A DNA stretch of 64,000 nucleotides from Paracoccus aerius. Its GTDB lineage: Bacteria; Pseudomonadota; Alphaproteobacteria; Rhodobacterales; Rhodobacteraceae. Location of the stretch: contig NZ_BNCL01000011.1 of the NCBI RefSeq assembly GCF_014656455.1, positions 1 to 64,000 on the forward strand, in the 5' to 3' direction. The position numbers and the translations under genes are program-made. Shown piece by piece: positions 25,866 through 34,731 of the stretch. Positions within the stretch are counted from its first letter, which is position 1, and every line of letters begins with the position of its first letter. Under the pieces are notes generated by a model that was not told where the DNA came from, did not search any database, and saw only the letters and a list, made by a program, of their open reading frames with translations.

Positions 25866-26747
25866 TTACAGCGCGGCCAGTTGCGCCCGCCGCAGCCGCG
25901 CCTCTCGCCACATGGAATAGATCCCCGCGCCCGCGATCAGCGCCGCCCCCAGAAGCGTCGCCGCATCGGGCCTTTCGCCGAAGACCGCGACCGCCAGCAG
26001 CATGGCGAACAGCAGCCGGGAATAGCGGAAGGGCGCGATCACCGCGATCTCGGCGATGCGGGTGGCGATCACCATGGTGATATAGCCCAGAAGGCCAAAG
26101 CACAGGGTCGCCGCCATCAGCGCCCCCTGCCCCGCCGAGGGCGCGATGGGCTGTTGGGCGCCGACGGCCAGCAGGACCAGGCCCGCGACACCCATCGACC
26201 CAAAGGCCCCGGCCGACAGCAGGCCCGAACCCACCTCGGGCGGCAGGCGGCGCGTCACCAGGTCGCGGACCGCAAGCGTGACCACGGCGATGATCGCCAG
26301 GACCGAACTGAACTCGAAGGCGGCGGTGCCGGGCTTGACGATCAGCAGGACGCCCGCAAAGCCCACCGCGATGGACATCCAGCGGCGCCAGCCCACCTGC
26401 TCGCCCAGGAACAGCGCCGCGCCAAGCGTCATCAGCAGGGGCTGCGCCTGCAGGATGGCCGAGGCGATGGACAGATCCCCCGTGGCAAGCGCGGTGACAA
26501 AGGTGATGGCGCAGACGCCCTCGCACAGGTTGCGCAGCGCCACCTGTGGCCGCAGCAGGTTGCGCAGGCGCAGGCCTTCGGGGCTGAAGGCGATCCACAG
26601 GCCGAAGACCGCCATGCCGGCAAATCCGATCACGGCCAGAAGCTGGCCCGTGGGGATGCGGCCCGTCAGGCCCTTCAGCAGCGCGTCCTCGCAGGCAAAG
26701 GCGGCCATGGCCAGAACCATCAGCAGGGCCGCGCGGAGGTTATGCAT
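25866..26747 (-). CDS. EamA/DMT-family transporter
   Basis: The 293-residue protein has about ten hydrophobic spans arranged as two EamA repeats. The repeats include [21 protein letters not shown] in the first half and its counterpart near [19 protein letters not shown] in the second. Such proteins export amino acids, nucleosides or other metabolites; nothing here points to one substrate. The start overlaps the stop of the HAD gene by 8 bases, so the two are co-transcribed. Confidence 0.88.
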   Translation of the reverse strand: MHNLRAALLMVLAMAAFACEDALLKGLTGRIPTGQLLAVIGFAGMAVFGLWIAFSPEGLRLRNLLRPQVALRNLCEGVCAITFVTALATGDLSIASAILQAQPLLMTLGAALFLGEQVGWRRWMSIAVGFAGVLLIVKPGTAAFEFSSVLAIIAVVTLAVRDLVTRRLPPEVGSGLLSAGAFGSMGVAGLVLLAVGAQQPIAPSAGQGALMAATLCFGLLGYITMVIATRIAEIAVIAPFRYSRLLFAMLLAVAVFGERPDAATLLGAALIAGAGIYSMWREARLRRAQLAAL

Positions 26748-27438
26748 GATCCGCCTCCAGCCGGGCGATCAGGCCGGGCAGGTCCGCGATGCTGTCCAGC
26801 CGGTGCGCGCGGGGATGATCCGGCGCATCGGCATGTTCGATGGCCCAGGTCATCGCATGCGGGATGAAGACGCCATGCCCGCCCAGTTCCACCACCGGCA
26901 GCACGTCGCTTTTCATCGAATTGCCGACCATCGCGAAGCGTTCGGGCGCGACATCGGCGCGGAACAGGACGCGAGCATAGGTTTCCGGCGACTTGTCGGC
27001 CAGGATCTCGACCGCGTCGAAGCGTTCGGCCAGCCCGGATGCGGCGATCTTGCGTTCCTGGTCGATCAGGTCGCCCTTGGTGATCAGGATCAGACGCCGG
27101 TCGGCCAGGGCATCAAGCGCCTGCACCACGCCGGGAAGCAGATCGACCGGATGGGCCAGCATCTCCTGCCCCAGTTCCAGGATGCGGCCGATGGCGCGGC
27201 CGTCGATCCGCCCGTCGGTCAACTCGATCGCGGTCTGGACCATCGACAGCATGAAGCCCTTGATGCCGAAGCCATAGCGGGCAAGGTTCGCGCGCTCGAC
27301 ATCCAGCAACCGGCTGGCGATGTCGGCGCCGTCCGCGTAATCGCCCAACAGGGCCGCGAATTCGCCCTCGGTCACGCGGAAGAAGGTCTCGTTTTCCCAA
27401 AGGGTGTCGTCGGCATCCAGTCCGATCGCGTCGATCAT
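26740..27438 (-). CDS. HAD-superfamily hydrolase
   Basis: The 232-residue enzyme begins MIDAIGLDADDTLWENE. The nucleophile and acid/base aspartates are Asp8 and Asp10. Later HAD motifs are visible: LILITKGD (motif II/III) and MVGNSMKSDVLP (motif IV). The helical cap suggests a phosphoglycolate-phosphatase-like or other small-metabolite phosphatase. AAGAGGA precedes the ATG at 27438. The frame is open far upstream but that part overlaps the divergent HMA gene and is a shadow. Confidence 0.85.
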   Translation of the reverse strand: MIDAIGLDADDTLWENETFFRVTEGEFAALLGDYADGADIASRLLDVERANLARYGFGIKGFMLSMVQTAIELTDGRIDGRAIGRILELGQEMLAHPVDLLPGVVQALDALADRRLILITKGDLIDQERKIAASGLAERFDAVEILADKSPETYARVLFRADVAPERFAMVGNSMKSDVLPVVELGGHGVFIPHAMTWAIEHADAPDHPRAHRLDSIADLPGLIARLEADHA

Positions 27439-27513
27439 CGCATCCTCTTGTCTTGCCGCCGCGCCCATGCAGGACCATGCTGGCAGTGACTTGTCAAATC
27501 CCAAGGTAAAGCC

Positions 27514-27699
27514 ATGACGTTCACCGTTCCCGACATGACCTGCGGCCATTGCAAGGCCGCCGTCGAGGCCGCCATCGCCGAGGCCGGCGGCCATGCCACG
27601 GTCGATCTGGCCGCCAAGACCGTCACGGTCGAAGGACTGGACCAGACCCGGGCCGCCAACGCGATTCGCGCGGCCGGATACGAAGTTTCCCCAGCCTGA
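27514..27699 (+). CDS. Heavy-metal-associated (HMA) domain protein, CopZ-like
   Basis: The 61-residue protein is a single ferredoxin-fold HMA domain with the metal-binding motif MTCGHC (Cys10 and Cys13) at the usual place and the terminal AAGYEVSP strand. Such proteins carry Cu(I), or sometimes Zn or Hg, to partners such as P-type ATPases. No ATPase is nearby. The central His of the CGHC motif is unusual compared with CXXC copper chaperones and may tune metal choice. AAGG stands before the ATG. Confidence 0.85.
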   Translation: MTFTVPDMTCGHCKAAVEAAIAEAGGHATVDLAAKTVTVEGLDQTRAANAIRAAGYEVSPA

Positions 27700-27851
27700 C
27701 CGCCCAAGGCCTTGAGCAGGCGGGCGAACCTGGCCCGCACCACTCGCGATTGAGCGGGCGGGCACTTCCTGCTAGCATCGATGCCGGACGGGATCGCAGA
27801 CCGGGACAACCGGCACCCGCCGCCAGCAAAGGCAACCCGAGGAGACAGTTC

Positions 27852-28154
27852 ATGCTAAACCGCATCGTCATTGCGGCCGCCGCCATCATGATGACCGCGC
27901 CCCTGGCCGTCGCCGGTCCCATCGACAGCGCCTGCGTCCGGTCCGACCGCGCACGCGGCAACGCGCCCTTGTGCACCTGCATCCAGCAGGTCGCGAACCA
28001 GACGCTGTCCAGGTCCGACCAGCGGCGCGCGGCGTCCTTCTTCCGCGACCCGCACGAGGCCCAAGAGGTCCGCATGTCGAAGAGCGACCGCGACAATGCC
28101 TTCTGGGCGCGCTACAAGCGGTTCGCATCCCAGGCCGAGGCCTATTGCCGGTAA
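27852..28154 (+). CDS. Small secreted Cys-containing protein, function unknown
   Basis: The 100-residue product has a signal peptide (to about residue 21) and four Cys in the mature part (28, 41, 43 and 99), enough for two disulfides. A basic Arg/Lys-rich helix lies between them. GAGGAGA stands before the ATG at 27852; the longer open frame upstream is a shadow of the HMA gene. I do not know the family. It ends 4 bases before the cobB start. Confidence 0.65.
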   Translation: MLNRIVIAAAAIMMTAPLAVAGPIDSACVRSDRARGNAPLCTCIQQVANQTLSRSDQRRAASFFRDPHEAQEVRMSKSDRDNAFWARYKRFASQAEAYCR

Positions 28155-28158
28155 GCCC

Positions 28159-28836
28159 TTGCGCATCACCGTCCTGACCGGCGCGGGCATTTCCGCCGAA
28201 AGCGGCCTTGCGACCTTTCGCGCCGTCGATGGTCTATGGGAAAGCCACCGGATCGAGGACGTGGCGACGCCCGAAGGCTTCGCCGCCGATCCCGCGCTTG
28301 TGCATCGCTTCTACAACATGCGCCGCAAGGACGCAGCCGGGGCGCAGCCCAACGCGGCGCATCTGGCGCTGGCCGATCTGGCCCGGCGCCACGACCTGAC
28401 GCTTGTCACGCAGAATGTCGACGATTTGCACGAACGCGCGGGCAGCCCCGAGGTGATCCACATGCATGGCTCGCTGTCGGGCGCCCTCTGCGCGGCTTGC
28501 GGCCATCGCTGGCCCGCGCCGCCCGTGATGTCGCCCGACGACTCCTGCCCCGCCTGCGCCCGCCCCGCCACCCGGCCCGACATCGTCTGGTTCGGGGAAA
28601 TGCCCTATCACATGGAGCGCATCTGGGACGCCCTGGAAAGCGCCGACCTGTTCGCGGCGATCGGCACCTCGGGCAATGTCTATCCTGCGGCGGGCTTTGC
28701 CCAGCACGCCCGGCGCCAGGGGGTGGAGTGCCTGGAGCTGAACCTTGAAGGCAGCGCCAACGCCCGCGACTTCCACCGCCGCATCACCGGCCCCGCCGGT
28801 CGCACGGTCCCGGAATGGGTGGCCTCGCTGGGTTGA
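28159..28836 (+). CDS. cobB: NAD-dependent protein deacylase (sirtuin, CobB type)
   Basis: The sirtuin core is complete: GAGISAESGLATFR for NAD, TQNVDDLHERAG, the catalytic His103 in HMHGS, and a four-Cys zinc site (111, 114, 130, 133). Tyr52-x-x-Arg55 in FYNMRR matches the class III signature of E. coli CobB, so removal of succinyl or malonyl groups is likely besides deacetylation. I chose the TTG at 28159 (225 residues) because it gives the usual short N-terminus. The ATG at 28096 would add 21 residues, overlap the previous gene and lacks a ribosome site. Confidence 0.88.
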   Translation: MRITVLTGAGISAESGLATFRAVDGLWESHRIEDVATPEGFAADPALVHRFYNMRRKDAAGAQPNAAHLALADLARRHDLTLVTQNVDDLHERAGSPEVIHMHGSLSGALCAACGHRWPAPPVMSPDDSCPACARPATRPDIVWFGEMPYHMERIWDALESADLFAAIGTSGNVYPAAGFAQHARRQGVECLELNLEGSANARDFHRRITGPAGRTVPEWVASLG

Positions 28837-28875
28837 TTGCCCTTGCCTGATGACGGCCTTGTGAGCTAAGGCGGC

Positions 28876-29050
28876 GCTGCCTCGGTTCCGGGTCCGTCCC
28901 GGTTAAAAGGGAACGCGGTGCGATTCCGCGACTGCCCCCGCAACTGTCAGCGGAGAGCGAGGCCGGATGAACGCCACTGTCCCGCGTGCGCGGGATGGGA
29001 AGGCCCGGCCAAGCTGTGACCCGCAAGTCAGGAGACCTGCCGAACGCGAT
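28876..29050 (+). promoter_or_regulatory. Cobalamin (AdoCbl-type) riboswitch
   Basis: The segment holds the conserved core in order: CCCGGTTAAAAGGGAA, the GGTGCGATTCCGCGACTGCC stretch, CCCCGCAACTGT, GCCACTGTCCCGCG, and finally the B12-box-like AAGTCAGGAGACCTGCC. Ends are approximate. The following 130 bases (to 29182) contain GC palindromes, such as the pair of CCCGGG near 29150-29170, that could form the expression platform. It stands in the 355-base gap between cobB and btuB and should repress the btu operon when cobalamin is plentiful. Confidence 0.93.
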
Positions 29051-29191
29051 CACCCTGACGGCGTGCGAGGGGCGCGCCGGAAACGGAAACTTCCGTCGTG
29101 GTGGTGTCGCTGTCCGGGGGTGCATTTCCATCGGACGAACCGCATCGCGCCCGGGCCATTCGCGCCCCGGGTTTCTGGAAGGATGTCATTC

Positions 29192-31075
29192 GTGACGCCA
29201 AGACCCGTTCTTTTGTCGCTGACCGCGGCCCTTGCCCTGACAACCGCCCTGCCCGCCGCGGCCCAGGACGCGGCACCAAGGCCCTTCGTCCTCGACGACC
29301 TGACCCTGACCGCGAACCGCGAACCGACCGAACTCAGCCGCTCGGGCAGTTCGGTGTCTGTGCTGACCGAGGAGGACCTGCAAGACCGGGCCAGCCAGCC
29401 CCTGTCGCGCAGCCTGACCCGCCTGCCGGGGGTGACCTTGCGGCAGGAGGGGCCGTTGGGGACCAATGGCAAGCTTCAGGTGCGCGGTGTCCCCGCAGAA
29501 TATCTGCCGGTCATTATCGACGGGATCGAGGTTTCGGATGCGGCCGCGCCGAAATCCTACTATGACATCGGCGGCCAGATCACCTCAGGGATCGGTCGCG
29601 TCGAACTGCTGCGAGGGACACAATCGGCACTGTATGGATCGCGCGCCCTTGCAGGTGTCCTGTCTCTGCAATCCCTGCGTCCGACCGAAGACGGGTTGCA
29701 CCACCACTTCGAAATCGAGGCTGGCAGTTTTGATACCCTGACTGCCAGCTATGGAGCGACTCTGCGCCGAACCAGCACGGAACTTGCCTTTCAGGTAAGC
29801 CATGTCAGCACAGATGGCTTTTCCGCCAGCGATGAAGATGACGGAAACTTTGAAGATGATGGTTATGAAGCGACGCGCCTGTCAGTTTTTGCTGCGCATG
29901 AATTGCAGAATGGCGTCGTTTTTGGGGTGAATGGTTTTTGGCAGGACAGCAGGGCCGATTTCGACGATGGCCTCTATGATTTTATGACCGACACTTTCTA
30001 CTTCGGCGACATCTATGGAACTCCCGGCAACGATTACACTGAAAACAGATCCTTCGGCCTGCGGGGCTTTGCGCAATTCAGCACCGGCCCGGTTGATCAT
30101 GAACTGGCCGTGACGCAGTATCGGTTAGAGCGGGACAGCTTCTATGATGGCTTTTTGACATCTTATGCAAGCACCCGCACAAAGCTAACTTGGCAAGGCG
30201 CGACCGATATCGGCGCGGGCATCCGTGCCGACTTTGGGGCCGATACAGAGAAAGAAGAAGCCGAAGGCAACGGCAATGCCCGCATTAGCGGCGCCTTTGT
30301 GGGAAGCACGGCTGCGGTCAACGACCGATTTGATATCACGACATCGTTGCGCCATGACAATCACTCACGCTTTGGCGGATTCACCTCGGGTCGGGTCGCG
30401 GCGGTTTATCGCGCCGACGACGATCTGCTGTTCCGCCTTGCCATCGGTAACGGCTTTCGCGCGCCGTCCCTATACGAACTGTTCAGCATCTATGGCGATC
30501 CTACGCTGGAACGCGAAGAAAGCCGATCGGCTGAAATTGGGGTCGAAAAAAGCTGGGGTGAGAACAGTTATCTTCGCGCGACGGCCTTCTGGATAAAAGC
30601 ACAGAACGTGATCGGCTATGACGAAGATCTGGCAACATGCGCAGCGGCGACAGGACCGTTCGGCCAGCCTGGTTGCTATGCCCAGCGGGAAGGCACCGCC
30701 CGCCGCCGCGGGGTCGAAATCGACGGTCGCTATGCCTTTGGCGCGGGCCATGCGCTAACGGCCAGCTATACCTTTATCGACAATCAGACTGATGTCCCGG
30801 AATGGGCCCAGGTCCCCGAACGGGTCCTGAACCTAGGCGCCGAGACCACGTTTGCCACCGGCACCACCGCGGCGATCGACCTGCAGCACGTCGCGGGGCG
30901 CGCCGACGACCTCGACGACTTCACCACCGTCGATCTCAGCGTCAGCCACCCTGTCCGCGACAACGCAACCGCATATCTGCGGGTCGAGAACGTCTTCGAC
31001 GAGGATTACCAGTGGGTCCGGGGCTATGGCACCTCGGGGCGGGCGGTCTATGCGGGGCTGCGTGCGTCGTTCTAG
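29192..31075 (+). CDS. btuB: TonB-dependent cobalamin receptor BtuB
   Basis: The 627-residue outer-membrane receptor has a signal peptide ending PAAAQ, a TonB-box-like FVLDDLTLTANR, a plug domain and a 22-strand barrel closing with a terminal Phe. I prefer the GTG at 29192: GGAAGG lies 8 bases upstream, whereas for the ATG at 29183 it touches the start codon. The middle (about 29700-30650) has much lower GC and different codon use than both ends, suggesting replaced extracellular loops. The riboswitch and the btuFCD genes behind it make cobalamin or a relative the likely ligand. Confidence 0.92.
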   Translation: MTPRPVLLSLTAALALTTALPAAAQDAAPRPFVLDDLTLTANREPTELSRSGSSVSVLTEEDLQDRASQPLSRSLTRLPGVTLRQEGPLGTNGKLQVRGVPAEYLPVIIDGIEVSDAAAPKSYYDIGGQITSGIGRVELLRGTQSALYGSRALAGVLSLQSLRPTEDGLHHHFEIEAGSFDTLTASYGATLRRTSTELAFQVSHVSTDGFSASDEDDGNFEDDGYEATRLSVFAAHELQNGVVFGVNGFWQDSRADFDDGLYDFMTDTFYFGDIYGTPGNDYTENRSFGLRGFAQFSTGPVDHELAVTQYRLERDSFYDGFLTSYASTRTKLTWQGATDIGAGIRADFGADTEKEEAEGNGNARISGAFVGSTAAVNDRFDITTSLRHDNHSRFGGFTSGRVAAVYRADDDLLFRLAIGNGFRAPSLYELFSIYGDPTLEREESRSAEIGVEKSWGENSYLRATAFWIKAQNVIGYDEDLATCAAATGPFGQPGCYAQREGTARRRGVEIDGRYAFGAGHALTASYTFIDNQTDVPEWAQVPERVLNLGAETTFATGTTAAIDLQHVAGRADDLDDFTTVDLSVSHPVRDNATAYLRVENVFDEDYQWVRGYGTSGRAVYAGLRASF

Positions 31076-31856
31076 CACCATGCTGGCGGCGGCGGTGGCG
31101 ATTGCCGCCGCCCTGCCTGTCGTCGCCGCGCCGCAGCGCGTGGTGTCGATGAACCTGTGCAGCGACCAGTTGGCGATGATGCTGGCCGCGCCGGGGCAGC
31201 TGCTTTCGGTCAGCAGCCTTGCGCAGGATCCGCGGCTGTCTCCCATGGCGGATGAGGCCGCAGCCTATGTCCCCAACAGCGGGCGGGCCGAGGAAATCTA
31301 TCTCATGCGCCCCGACCTGGTGATCGCGGGAACCTATACCCCGCCCGCCACCCTCTCGATGCTGCGCCGTCTGGGCATCCGGGTCGAGACCCCGCCCCCG
31401 GCCGAGGATTTCGACGCCATCCGGACCGAGATCACCCGCATGGGCAGGCTTCTGGGCCGCGAGGAGGGTGCGCGCGACCTGCTGGCCCGCTTTGACGCCG
31501 ATCTTGCCGCAGCCACCCGCCCCGCGGATCGGGGACGGGCCGCGCTTTATTCGGCGAACGGCTATACCTCGGGCACCAAGACCCTTGCCGGCGCGATCCT
31601 CGAGGCAGCGGGATATGACAACATCGCTGCCGATTACGGCATCGCGGTGACGGCCGGCCTGCCGCTGGAATTGCTGGTCATGGCCCGGCCCGACCGCCTT
31701 GTCACCGGGACCAACTGGCCTGGCCAGTCGCGCAGCGAGGCGATCCTGAGCCATCCCGCCCTTGCCGCCGCAGCGCCCGTGAAGACGCGGGTCAGGGATC
31801 TTTTCTGGACCTGCGGCACACCCTTGGTGACCCGGGCCATCAGGTCGCTGGAATGA
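31050..31856 (+). CDS. btuF: Periplasmic cobalamin-binding protein BtuF-like
   Basis: This is a 268-residue cluster-A-2/class III binding protein with a signal peptide and the core RVVSMNLCSDQLAMMLA followed by YLMRPDLVIAGTYTPP. A cysteine in LFWTCGTP and a second in NLCSD could pair. It is the carrier between BtuB and BtuC. The start is uncertain: 31050 (ATG, overlapping btuB by 26 bases and preceded by GGGCGG), 31062 (GTG) or 31080 (ATG without a site). All leave a usable signal peptide. Its end overlaps btuC by 4 bases. Confidence 0.85.
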   Translation: MRGCVRRSSTMLAAAVAIAAALPVVAAPQRVVSMNLCSDQLAMMLAAPGQLLSVSSLAQDPRLSPMADEAAAYVPNSGRAEEIYLMRPDLVIAGTYTPPATLSMLRRLGIRVETPPPAEDFDAIRTEITRMGRLLGREEGARDLLARFDADLAAATRPADRGRAALYSANGYTSGTKTLAGAILEAAGYDNIAADYGIAVTAGLPLELLVMARPDRLVTGTNWPGQSRSEAILSHPALAAAAPVKTRVRDLFWTCGTPLVTRAIRSLE

Positions 31857-32839
31857 AGGCGCTGTTCATCGCCCTGTCGCTGCTGGTCGCAGTGCTGTTC
31901 GCGACGTCGCTTCTGACGGGCCCGGCGGGACTGCCGGTTGTGCAGTCGCTGCTGGACCTGGTCTTCGGCGGCGACGGCCCGGTGCCCATCGTGATGCGCG
32001 AAATCCGCCTGCCGCGCGCGATCCTGGGCCTGGCCGTCGGCGCGGGCCTGGGCCTGACCGGCGCGGCGCTGCAAGGCTATCTGAGGAACCCGCTGGCCGA
32101 GCCCGGTCTGCTGGGCATTTCAGGGATGGCGGCCTTTGGGGCGGTGCTGGCGATCCAGACCGGCCTGTCCCTGGTCGCGGTCCTGGCGCTGCCACTGGCG
32201 GCCCTGCTGGGCGCGGCGGCGGGCGTGGGCCTGCTGGTCGTACTGGCGGGGCCGCGCGGCGGATCGGTGACGCTGATCCTGGCAGGGGTCGCCATATCGG
32301 CCCTGGCGGGCGCGGGAACGGCCCTGGTGCTGAACCTGTCGCCCAATCCCTATGCCGCGAACGAGATCATCTTCTGGCTGATGGGTTCGCTGGCGGACCG
32401 GTCGATGCTGCATGTCTGGCTGGCCCTGCCTCCGATGATCCTTGGGGCCGGGCTGATCCTGTCCACGCAGCGGGCGCTTGACGCGCTGACCCTGGGCGAG
32501 GCCGCGGCCCAGGCCCTGGGCCTTGCCGGACCGTCGCTGCGGTGGCGTCTGGTCGCGGGCACCGCGCTGATCGTCGGGCCGGCCACGGCGGTGGCGGGCG
32601 CGATCGGCTTTGTCGGGCTTGTCGTGCCGCATGTCCTGCGCCCCTGGATCGGCGCGCGGCCTTCGGTCCTGCTGCCGGCCTCGGCGCTTGGGGGGGCGGC
32701 GCTGCTGCTGGCGGCCGACATCGGCGTGCGGCTGATCGTGCCGGATCGTGACCTGAAGCTGGGCGTGTTGACCGCAATCGTGGGCGCGCCGCTGTTCCTG
32801 CACCTGATCTGGAGAACCCGCAGCGGGGGGCGCGTCTGA
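31853..32839 (+). CDS. btuC: Cobalamin ABC transporter permease BtuC (FecCD family)
   Basis: The 328-residue permease has about ten membrane spans and the FecCD motifs: REIRLPRAILGLAVGAGLG and LTGAALQGYLRNPLAEPGLL early, GAIGFVGLVVPHVLRPW late. It starts inside the btuF stop and ends at the first base of btuD, so the operon is tightly coupled. FecCD permeases also move siderophores and haem; the riboswitch argues for cobalamin. Confidence 0.92.
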   Translation: MKALFIALSLLVAVLFATSLLTGPAGLPVVQSLLDLVFGGDGPVPIVMREIRLPRAILGLAVGAGLGLTGAALQGYLRNPLAEPGLLGISGMAAFGAVLAIQTGLSLVAVLALPLAALLGAAAGVGLLVVLAGPRGGSVTLILAGVAISALAGAGTALVLNLSPNPYAANEIIFWLMGSLADRSMLHVWLALPPMILGAGLILSTQRALDALTLGEAAAQALGLAGPSLRWRLVAGTALIVGPATAVAGAIGFVGLVVPHVLRPWIGARPSVLLPASALGGAALLLAADIGVRLIVPDRDLKLGVLTAIVGAPLFLHLIWRTRSGGRV

Positions 32840-33576
32840 TGGTCATTGATCTTGCCGGCCTGTCCGTCACCCGCCGCAAGCGACCCGTCCTGCACGGCGT
32901 CACCCTGTCCATCGGCAAGGGCGAGTTCGTGGGCCTGATCGGTCCCAACGGCGCAGGAAAGTCGTCGCTGATGGAGGCCATGCTTGGCCTGATCCCCTTC
33001 ACGGGCCGGTCCTCGCTGGCGCAGATGACGCCTGCGGATCGTGCGCGCCACGCAGCCTATCTGCCCCAGGCCCGAGAGATCGCCTGGCCCGTCAGCGTCG
33101 AGGATCTGGTGGCCCTTGGCCGCATCCCCTGGCCCGGCGGCAGGCGCAGCGGCGCCGACCGGGCCGCCATTGACGCCGCCATCGCCCGGATGGGGCTGGA
33201 GCCGTTCCGCAAACGCACCGCCCTGCGCCTGTCGGGGGGCGAGCAGAACCGCGCCCTGATCGCGCGGGCCCTAGCGCAGGACACGCCCCTGCTGATTGCG
33301 GACGAACCGATCGCCGGGCTGGATCCGGCCCAGCAGCTTGCCTGCCTGCGCCTGTTCCGCGATCTTGCGGTCGAGGGGCGGACGGTGCTGGCCTCGATCC
33401 ACGACCTGGGGCTCGCGGCGCGGTTCTGTTCGCGGCTTGTGCTGCTGTCGGGCGGGCATGTGCTGGCCGATGGGCCTGCCGCGGAAGTCCTGCAAGACAC
33501 TTTGCTGCGTCGCGCCTTTGGCATCGGCGTGCGCCGGGTCGAGACGCCGGACGGTCCCGCGATCCTGCCGGTCTAG
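32839..33576 (+). CDS. btuD: Cobalamin ABC transporter ATPase BtuD
   Basis: The 245-residue ATPase has Walker A GPNGAGKS at 35-42, signature LSGGE and Walker B LLIADEP, with the LHDLGLAARF-type switch region as IHDLGLAARF. It energises BtuC2. It ends the riboswitch-controlled operon and overlaps the convergent parA stop by 4 bases. No intrinsic terminator is evident between them. Confidence 0.92.
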   Translation: MVIDLAGLSVTRRKRPVLHGVTLSIGKGEFVGLIGPNGAGKSSLMEAMLGLIPFTGRSSLAQMTPADRARHAAYLPQAREIAWPVSVEDLVALGRIPWPGGRRSGADRAAIDAAIARMGLEPFRKRTALRLSGGEQNRALIARALAQDTPLLIADEPIAGLDPAQQLACLRLFRDLAVEGRTVLASIHDLGLAARFCSRLVLLSGGHVLADGPAAEVLQDTLLRRAFGIGVRRVETPDGPAILPV

Positions 33577-34208
33577 CCGAGGGTGGCCAGAACCTCATCA
33601 GTGAGCGCGGCAATTTCATTTCGCGCGGGGCCGCTGCGCGCGCGTTCGATCGCGCCGACGCCCTGGCCCAGCGTTTCCGCGTAAAGCACCCGGTTCGCGA
33701 CCTGCGTGGCCGCGACATCGGCGCCCAGTTCCGCCGCCTTCTGCGCCACGTCGGCCGACAAGCGGGTGTTGGGCCGGACCCGGTTCATCACCACCAGCAC
33801 CGGCGCCTTTTCCCGCCGCGCCAGTTCCAGGACGCCTTCGGTGGCCCACAGATCGACATGACTGGTGGCGACCGGCACCAGCACCAGATCGGCCACCCGC
33901 AGCGCCGGGCGCAGGTCGCTGTCGATCTTGGGCGGCGTGTCGATGATGACGAAGTCGAACCGCTTCTTCAGCTTTTCCGATTCATAGCTGGCCCCCCAGG
34001 CGGACGAGGTTGAGAAATCCATCGCCTCGTCCTCTCCCTGCGCCTGGATCCGTTCAATGAACCAGCGGCCCAGGCTGCCCTGAGGATCGGTGTCGATCAG
34101 AGCGACGGAATGCCCCCGCTGATGCAGGCTGACGGCCAGGTTGACGGCAAGTGTGGTCTTGCCCGACCCGCCCTTCTGCTGCGCCACCGTGATGATCCTG
34201 CCTGCCAT
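33573..34208 (-). CDS. Orphan ParA-family ATPase
   Basis: The 211-residue protein has the deviant Walker A KGGSGKTT (12-19), a DTDPQGS switch and IIDTPPK. These mark the ParA/MinD group that positions DNA or protein cargo. There is no parB or centromere beside it, and the protein is shorter than chromosomal ParA. Chromosomal orphan ParAs place other cargo; PpfA of Rhodobacter sphaeroides positions chemoreceptor clusters, but no chemotaxis gene is near here. CAGGAG precedes the ATG at 34208. Confidence 0.85.
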   Translation of the reverse strand: MAGRIITVAQQKGGSGKTTLAVNLAVSLHQRGHSVALIDTDPQGSLGRWFIERIQAQGEDEAMDFSTSSAWGASYESEKLKKRFDFVIIDTPPKIDSDLRPALRVADLVLVPVATSHVDLWATEGVLELARREKAPVLVVMNRVRPNTRLSADVAQKAAELGADVAATQVANRVLYAETLGQGVGAIERARSGPARNEIAALTDEVLATLG

Positions 34209-34289
34209 CGCATACTCCTGCCCCGCTTGACGCACCGGAAGGTTAGCGACCGGGCGTCGCCATTGCACGGCCTTTCTGCACCTGCAGCA

Positions 34290-34613
34290 TCAGTCGTCGA
34301 AGACGGCCTGGACCTCGTACATTACCGGCTCGAAGCTTTTGCACATGGCATGGATCGCGCGGTTGCGACGGCGCATCTCGTCCTGGCGAAGCATGGCCTG
34401 ATAATCCTTGCGGTCGCGCCATTGGGAATAGGTGGCGATCCGGGTTTGCGCGTCGTTGAGGTGGATGGCGCCCGACACGAAGCCGGGCTGGCGGCGGATC
34501 ACCTGGTCCCAGGCATCGGTCAGCAGTTCCAGCACATCATGGGCGCTGCCCGGCGTCACCTCGAAGGTGGTGATGACGGTCTGGCCGTCGAAATCGCGGC
34601 GGATGTCGGGCAT
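34290..34613 (-). CDS. ABM-domain (antibiotic biosynthesis monooxygenase) protein
   Basis: The 107-residue dimeric alpha-beta-barrel type protein shows the ABM pattern: VITTFEVTPGSAHDVLELL, GFVSGAIHLNDAQTRIATYSQW and a helix with the final VMYEVQAVF strand. Enzymatic function cannot be assigned; some members are true monooxygenases and others degrade haem. GGAGAG stands before the ATG. It is divergent from the M19 dipeptidase gene. Confidence 0.8.
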   Translation of the reverse strand: MPDIRRDFDGQTVITTFEVTPGSAHDVLELLTDAWDQVIRRQPGFVSGAIHLNDAQTRIATYSQWRDRKDYQAMLRQDEMRRRNRAIHAMCKSFEPVMYEVQAVFDD

Positions 34614-34731
34614 GGCTGGCTCTCCTCTGGCTTGCGGGTCCAGCCTAAGGCCGAATCGCGGGCACCGCAAAGCGCGGCCATTGCCGCGCGCGCCGGGATG
34701 TGCATGGTCGGCACAAACCAAGGAGCGACGG

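Noticed and set aside
24242-26080. 612-codon open frame on the plus strand
   Set aside because: It is a shadow of lepA and the EamA gene; composition is typical of antisense frames in GC-rich genomes.
33573-34208. ParA-like gene as a sign of a plasmid or partition locus
   Set aside because: No parB, replication gene or iterons are nearby, and core chromosomal genes flank it on both sides.
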